NCBI GenBank assembly: GCA_023414975.1
Contig: JAEZMI010000228.1
Coordinates: 1-11,150, forward strand
Source of the DNA: Pseudomonadota bacterium
Lineage (GTDB): Bacteria > Pseudomonadota > Alphaproteobacteria > Rhizobiales > Xanthobacteraceae
Direction of reading: 5' to 3'
DNA length: 11,150 nt
Shown: positions 8,491 through 11,150 of the stretch, in pieces
How positions within the stretch are numbered: position 1 is the first letter of the stretch
Layout of the letters: every line of letters starts with the position of its first letter
Translations under genes and position numbers: made by a program
Notes under the pieces: model-generated
Database searches by the model: none
What the model was told of the DNA's origin: nothing
The model's input: the letters and a program-made list of their open reading frames with translations, nothing else

Positions 8491-8717
8491 TATTCAGCCA
8501 GGCGCGCGGCCACCTTCTGCCACCGCTTGAGCGCGGCTTTGGTGAAGGCCTTGGCGTCGAAGTCCCGGCCGGGTTCAACCTTATAGTCGATGCCGCCCTC
8601 GCGCAGCGCGGCGTTGGTGCGAGCGAAACCTTCAACCGCATCGTCTTCCCGCGCGCGCCGGTCTTCCTCGGCGGTCGGGCCGGCTTGGGTCAAGCGAAGG
8701 TCACGAGCGGTGGTCAT
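8490..8717 (-). CDS. Small protein, putative antitoxin of the Doc-like toxin
   Basis: A 75-aa charged protein with no family that I recognise. The middle (about 15-42) is rich in Glu, Arg and Ala and probably helical; the C-terminal part (about 52-73, FDAKAF...LKRWQKVAARLA) looks like a basic amphipathic helix. It has no clear Phd/YefM or ribbon-helix-helix DNA-binding pattern, and the Fic-inhibitory motif (S/T)xxxE(G/N) is not met: ALREGG (37-42) has EG but no Ser/Thr four residues before the Glu. The antitoxin role is inferred only from its order, size and one-base stop/start overlap with the toxin gene. No ribosome binding site precedes the ATG. It lies 32 nt from the folD stop in the same direction. 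Confidence 0.7.
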   Translation of the reverse strand: MTTARDLRLTQAGPTAEEDRRAREDDAVEGFARTNAALREGGIDYKVEPGRDFDAKAFTKAALKRWQKVAARLAE

Positions 8718-8723
8718 GCAACC

Positions 8724-8729
8724 AATATA
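8724..8729 (-). promoter_or_regulatory. Candidate -10 box giving a leaderless antitoxin mRNA
   Basis: TATATT (minus strand) sits 6 nt before the antitoxin ATG, in otherwise GC-rich DNA. If it is a -10 box, transcription would start at or next to the A of the ATG, consistent with the missing ribosome binding site. No good -35 hexamer is visible 16-18 nt upstream (TAGGCG and neighbours), so the call is weak. Confidence 0.3.
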
Positions 8730-8749
8730 GCGAGGGCCCGGCTTTCCGC

Positions 8750-9619
8750 CTACCCCACCAGCCGCGTCGCGGCCGTCAGGGTGTTCTGCAGGAGGCAGGC
8801 GATGGTCATGGGGCCGACGCCACCGGGGACCGGGGTGATGGCGCCGGCGATGCCCTGCGCTTCATCGAAGGCCACGTCGCCGACGAGGCGGGTGCCGCCG
8901 CCGGGCTTCCCGACGCGGTTGATGCCGACATCGATCACGGTGGCGCCCGGCTTGATCCAGCTGCCGCGGATCATCTCCGGCCGGCCGACGGCGCCGACGA
9001 GAATGTCCGCGCGGCGGCACACATCCGGCAGGTCGCGGGTGCGCGAATGGGCGACGGTGACGGTGCAGTCCTCGCGCAGGAGAAGCTGGGCGAGCGGCTT
9101 GCCGACGATGTTGGAGCGCCCGACCACCACGGCTTCCAGCCCCGCGAGGCTGCCGAGCTGGTCCTTCAGCAGCATGACGCAGCCGAGCGGCGTGCAGGGC
9201 ACCAGCGCATCGAGCCCGACGGCGAGGCGGCCCGCATTCACCACATGGAAGCCGTCGACATCCTTGGCCGGGTCGATGGTGGCCAGCACCGCCTGCGCAT
9301 CGAGGGGGGCGGGCAGGGGCAGTTGCACGAGAATGCCGTGCACGGCGGCGTCCGCGTTGAGCTGGCGCACCAGTGCGAGCAGGGTCTCCTGCGAGGTGTC
9401 GGCGGGAAGCCGGTGCTCGAACGAGGCCATGCCGGCCTCGATCGTCTGCTTGCCCTTGTTGCGGACATAGACCGCGCTCGCCGGGTCGTCCCCCACCAGC
9501 ACGACGGCGAGGCCCGGCCGGACGCCGGTGCGCGCCTCGAAGGCGGCGACATCGGCGGCGACACGGCCGCGCAGGGCTTCGGCAAAGGCCTTGCCGTCGA
9601 TCAGGCGGGTCTCGACCAT
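8750..9619 (-). CDS. folD: Bifunctional methylene-THF dehydrogenase / methenyl-THF cyclohydrolase
   Basis: FolD interconverts 5,10-methylene-, 5,10-methenyl- and 10-formyl-tetrahydrofolate in the cytoplasm, using NADP(H). The 289-aa protein has the catalytic Y51-x3-K55 (YVRNK), VQLPLP with Q99, D122 in KDVDGF, the dinucleotide loop GRSNIVGKP (167-175) and the C-terminal signature PVPGGVGPMT (263-272), all in normal order and spacing. The ATG at 9619 has AGGAG 5 nt upstream and gives the family N-terminus; the frame stays open to 9754, but that part is unlike FolD. It is codirectional with purU and soxG upstream, fitting a route from sarcosine methyl groups through folate to formate. A 171-nt gap filled with hairpin repeats separates it from purU. 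Confidence 0.96.
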   Translation of the reverse strand: MVETRLIDGKAFAEALRGRVAADVAAFEARTGVRPGLAVVLVGDDPASAVYVRNKGKQTIEAGMASFEHRLPADTSQETLLALVRQLNADAAVHGILVQLPLPAPLDAQAVLATIDPAKDVDGFHVVNAGRLAVGLDALVPCTPLGCVMLLKDQLGSLAGLEAVVVGRSNIVGKPLAQLLLREDCTVTVAHSRTRDLPDVCRRADILVGAVGRPEMIRGSWIKPGATVIDVGINRVGKPGGGTRLVGDVAFDEAQGIAGAITPVPGGVGPMTIACLLQNTLTAATRLVG

Positions 9620-9653
9620 GGGGGCTCCTGCACGGTTGAATGGCCAGTGTCTG

Positions 9654-9751
9654 CGTCCTTCGAGGCGCGCTGACGCGCGCGCCTCAGGATGATGAGCCGT
9701 GAGGCTCCGTCGTGCCGAGGAGCGGGGCAAGGCCCCGCGTCTCGAAACACG
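9654..9751. repeat. Multi-hairpin palindromic intergenic element between purU and folD
   Basis: Three consecutive hairpins lie here: GAGGCGCGC/GCGCGCCTC (9662-9685, 9-bp stem), GAGCC/GGCTC (9694-9707) and GCGGGGC/GCCCCGC (9722-9738, 7-bp stem with loop AAG). The outer ends CGTCCTTCGA (9654-9663) and TCGAAACACG (9742-9751) are inverted copies with two mismatches, so the unit reads as one bounded element. From memory it resembles the dispersed CCTTCGAG...CTCAGGATGA repeats common in Rhizobiales. None of the hairpins is followed by a T-run on the minus strand. Confidence 0.75.
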
Positions 9752-9760
9752 CACGCAACC

Positions 9761-9800
9761 TCAGTCGCGCAATCTTCAGTCGCGCAATCTTCAGTCGCGA
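9761..9800. repeat. 15-bp tandem repeat spanning the purU stop codon
   Basis: The unit TCAGTCGCGCAATCT occurs at 9761-9775 and 9776-9790, followed by a partial third copy TCAGTCGCG at 9791-9799. On the minus strand the unit is in frame with purU and carries the codons Arg-Asp-stop, so the gene's end is copied twice downstream. It probably arose by replication slippage. Confidence 0.9.
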
Positions 9801-10654
9801 AAGACCACGGTCTTGTGGCCGTTGACCAGGACGCGGTCATCGAGGTGCCAGGCGAGCGCGCGGGCGAGCACGCGGCGCTCGATGTCGCGGCCCTTGCGCA
9901 CGAGATCCTCGGCCGAGTCCTGATGGGAGATGCGCTCCACATCCTGCTCGATGATCGGGCCCTCGTCGAGATCGGAGGTCACGTAATGGGCGGTGGCCCC
10001 GATCAGCTTCACGCCGCGCACATGGGCCTGATGATAAGGCTTGGCGCCCTTGAAGCCCGGCAGGAAGGAATGGTGGATGTTGATGCAGCGGCCCGACAGC
10101 TTCGCCGACAGGCCGTCCGAGAGCACCTGCATGTAGCGGGCGAGCACGGCGAGCTCGGCGCCCGACTTCTGGAACAGGTCCCAGAGCTGGGCCTCCTGCT
10201 CCATCTTGGTTTCCTTGGTGATCGGCAGGTGGTGGAAGGGGATGCCGTCGAAGTCGAGATGCGCGTAGGTCTCGCGCGGGTAGTTGGCGATGATGCCGAC
10301 GATGTCCATCGGGATTTCGCCGATCCGCCAGCGATAGAGCAGGTCCGCGAGGCAATGGTCGAAGCGCGAGACCAGCAGCATCACCTTGCGCTTGCCGCCG
10401 CGCGGGCGGATGCGCCAGGCAAAGCTGAAGCTCTGCGCCACGGCCTCGAACTCGGCCCGCAGCATTTCCAGCGCGCCGGCGGCGGCGGAGAACATGACGC
10501 GCATGAAGAAGCGGCCGCTCTCCGTGTCGTCGAATTGCTGCGCTTCCAGGATGTTGCCGCCGCGCTCGAACAGGAAGGTGGCGACGGCTGCCACGATGCC
10601 CGGCCGGTCGGGGCAGGAAAGGGTGAGGACGTATGTCTCTTTCGCGTCGGTCAT
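9791..10654 (-). CDS. purU: Formyltetrahydrofolate deformylase
   Basis: PurU hydrolyses 10-formyl-THF to formate and THF, balancing the one-carbon folate pools. The 287-aa protein has an N-terminal ACT domain (about 7-85, starting with VLTLSCPDRPGIVAAVATFL), the usual regulatory part of PurU, followed by a formyltransferase-type domain (about 90-285). The catalytic Asn-His-Asp set is visible as N192 and H194 in INIHHSFLP and D230 in SDLDEGP. The ATG at 10654 has GAGAG 5 nt upstream. A frame open to 10909 extends it by 85 residues that do not look like PurU. It lies 94 nt downstream of soxG in the same direction; sarcosine oxidase operons with purU and folate genes are known in other bacteria. 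The stop lies in the first of three tandem repeat copies. Confidence 0.95.
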   Translation of the reverse strand: MTDAKETYVLTLSCPDRPGIVAAVATFLFERGGNILEAQQFDDTESGRFFMRVMFSAAAGALEMLRAEFEAVAQSFSFAWRIRPRGGKRKVMLLVSRFDHCLADLLYRWRIGEIPMDIVGIIANYPRETYAHLDFDGIPFHHLPITKETKMEQEAQLWDLFQKSGAELAVLARYMQVLSDGLSAKLSGRCINIHHSFLPGFKGAKPYHQAHVRGVKLIGATAHYVTSDLDEGPIIEQDVERISHQDSAEDLVRKGRDIERRVLARALAWHLDDRVLVNGHKTVVFRD

Positions 10655-10748
10655 GGATACTCTCGTCGCAGGGCCCGCGGCACGGCGGCGCGCTCGGCGG
10701 GTTTTTAGGGGAGAAGCGGTGCTCAGGGAAGCGCGCCCCGCGCCGCGT

Positions 10749-11150
10749 TCAACCTCGGACATCGAGGGCGAGGCCATGCTCGGCGCCGGACGCGACGAGG
10801 AAGCGGCAGAAGGCGGCGAGATAGGAGCGCAGCACCAGCAGCCGGAAGGCCTGCGGCCCGGTGCGCCAGAGCGTGACGCCGATATGGGCGAGCACGGTGG
10901 TCGCCGCATCGCCTTCGCGGAACACGCCGGCGTCGAGATCGATCAGCGCGCCCTTTGACAGCAGCCATTCCGCCCGCGGGCCGGCAAGGTCGAGCACCAT
11001 GTAGCCGTCCGACTGTTCGGTGACGGCGGCGAGCGGACCGGCGACCTCGCGCAGGCGCGCGGCCAGCGCGGCATACTCGGCGAGTGCCATCCAGCGGCCG
11101 GGGCCCATGCCGATGAAGGCGGGCGCGCCGCCGCTGACGCGCGGCGCGTC
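10749..11150 (-). CDS. soxG: Sarcosine oxidase gamma subunit (partial, 5' end outside window)
   Basis: This is the small subunit of heterotetrameric sarcosine oxidase, which demethylates sarcosine to glycine and feeds the carbon to THF as 5,10-methylene-THF. 133 codons are visible and the frame is open at the window edge, so perhaps 50-70 N-terminal residues are missing. The order FIGMGPGRWMAL, then VTEQSDGYMVLDLAGPRAEWLLSKG, IDLDAGVF, and FRLLVLRSYLAAFCRFL near the end follows SoxG. A GcvT/YgfZ-like folate-binding protein is a weaker alternative. The expected soxB, soxD and soxA would lie upstream, beyond 11150. The following purU and folD genes strengthen the call. Confidence 0.85.
   Translation of the reverse strand, partial: DAPRVSGGAPAFIGMGPGRWMALAEYAALAARLREVAGPLAAVTEQSDGYMVLDLAGPRAEWLLSKGALIDLDAGVFREGDAATTVLAHIGVTLWRTGPQAFRLLVLRSYLAAFCRFLVASGAEHGLALDVRG

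Noticed and set aside
10655..10909. N-terminal extension of PurU to 10909
   Set aside because: It overlaps the soxG 3' end and adds a low-complexity stretch. The ATG at 10654 has a good ribosome binding site and starts at the ACT domain.

Overview
The window reads as chromosomal DNA of a high-GC alphaproteobacterium, most likely Hyphomicrobiales (Rhizobiales) and perhaps Xanthobacteraceae-like. This placement is an inference from GC-rich codon use, the gene families present and two palindromic intergenic elements of a style common in that order; no rRNA or other taxonomic marker is present. Nine clear genes are packed tightly. Eight are on the minus strand and one (sthA) is on the plus strand.

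Left half (1-6409, all minus). This is a propionyl-CoA assimilation cluster. In transcription order it holds an XRE-cupin regulator (5750-6409, probable TTG start), pccB (4157-5689), pccA (2008-4023) and mutA, the small subunit of methylmalonyl-CoA mutase (95-1957). PccB and PccA carboxylate propionyl-CoA to methylmalonyl-CoA, and the mutase rearranges it to succinyl-CoA for the TCA cycle. The catalytic mutB subunit does not follow mutA as its next gene with any recognisable start, and no epimerase is present. A pair of perfect 23-nt hairpins lies between pccB and pccA.

Centre (6410-8094). A divergent intergenic region of 290 bp separates the regulator from sthA, a soluble pyridine nucleotide transhydrogenase. 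It holds several candidate regulatory sites: overlapping palindromes, a spaced direct repeat, a sigma54-like -24/-12 element facing sthA, and a 30-bp inverted repeat.

Right half (8101-11150, all minus). A Doc/Fic-family toxin and a small unrecognised partner (8101-8717) form a TAATG-coupled module wedged between sthA and folD. Upstream of it lie folD, purU and the 3' part of soxG (sarcosine oxidase gamma). Together these form a C1 branch: sarcosine oxidase loads the methyl carbon on tetrahydrofolate, FolD interconverts methylene- and 10-formyl-THF, and PurU releases formate and regenerates THF. A multi-hairpin element and a 15-bp tandem repeat that triplicates the purU stop codon lie between purU and folD.

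Most of the window is known metabolism. The items most worth a second look are the unusual regulator and site array beside the pcc genes, the non-canonical toxin partner with a possible leaderless start, the compensated twin hairpins, and the repeated purU stop.
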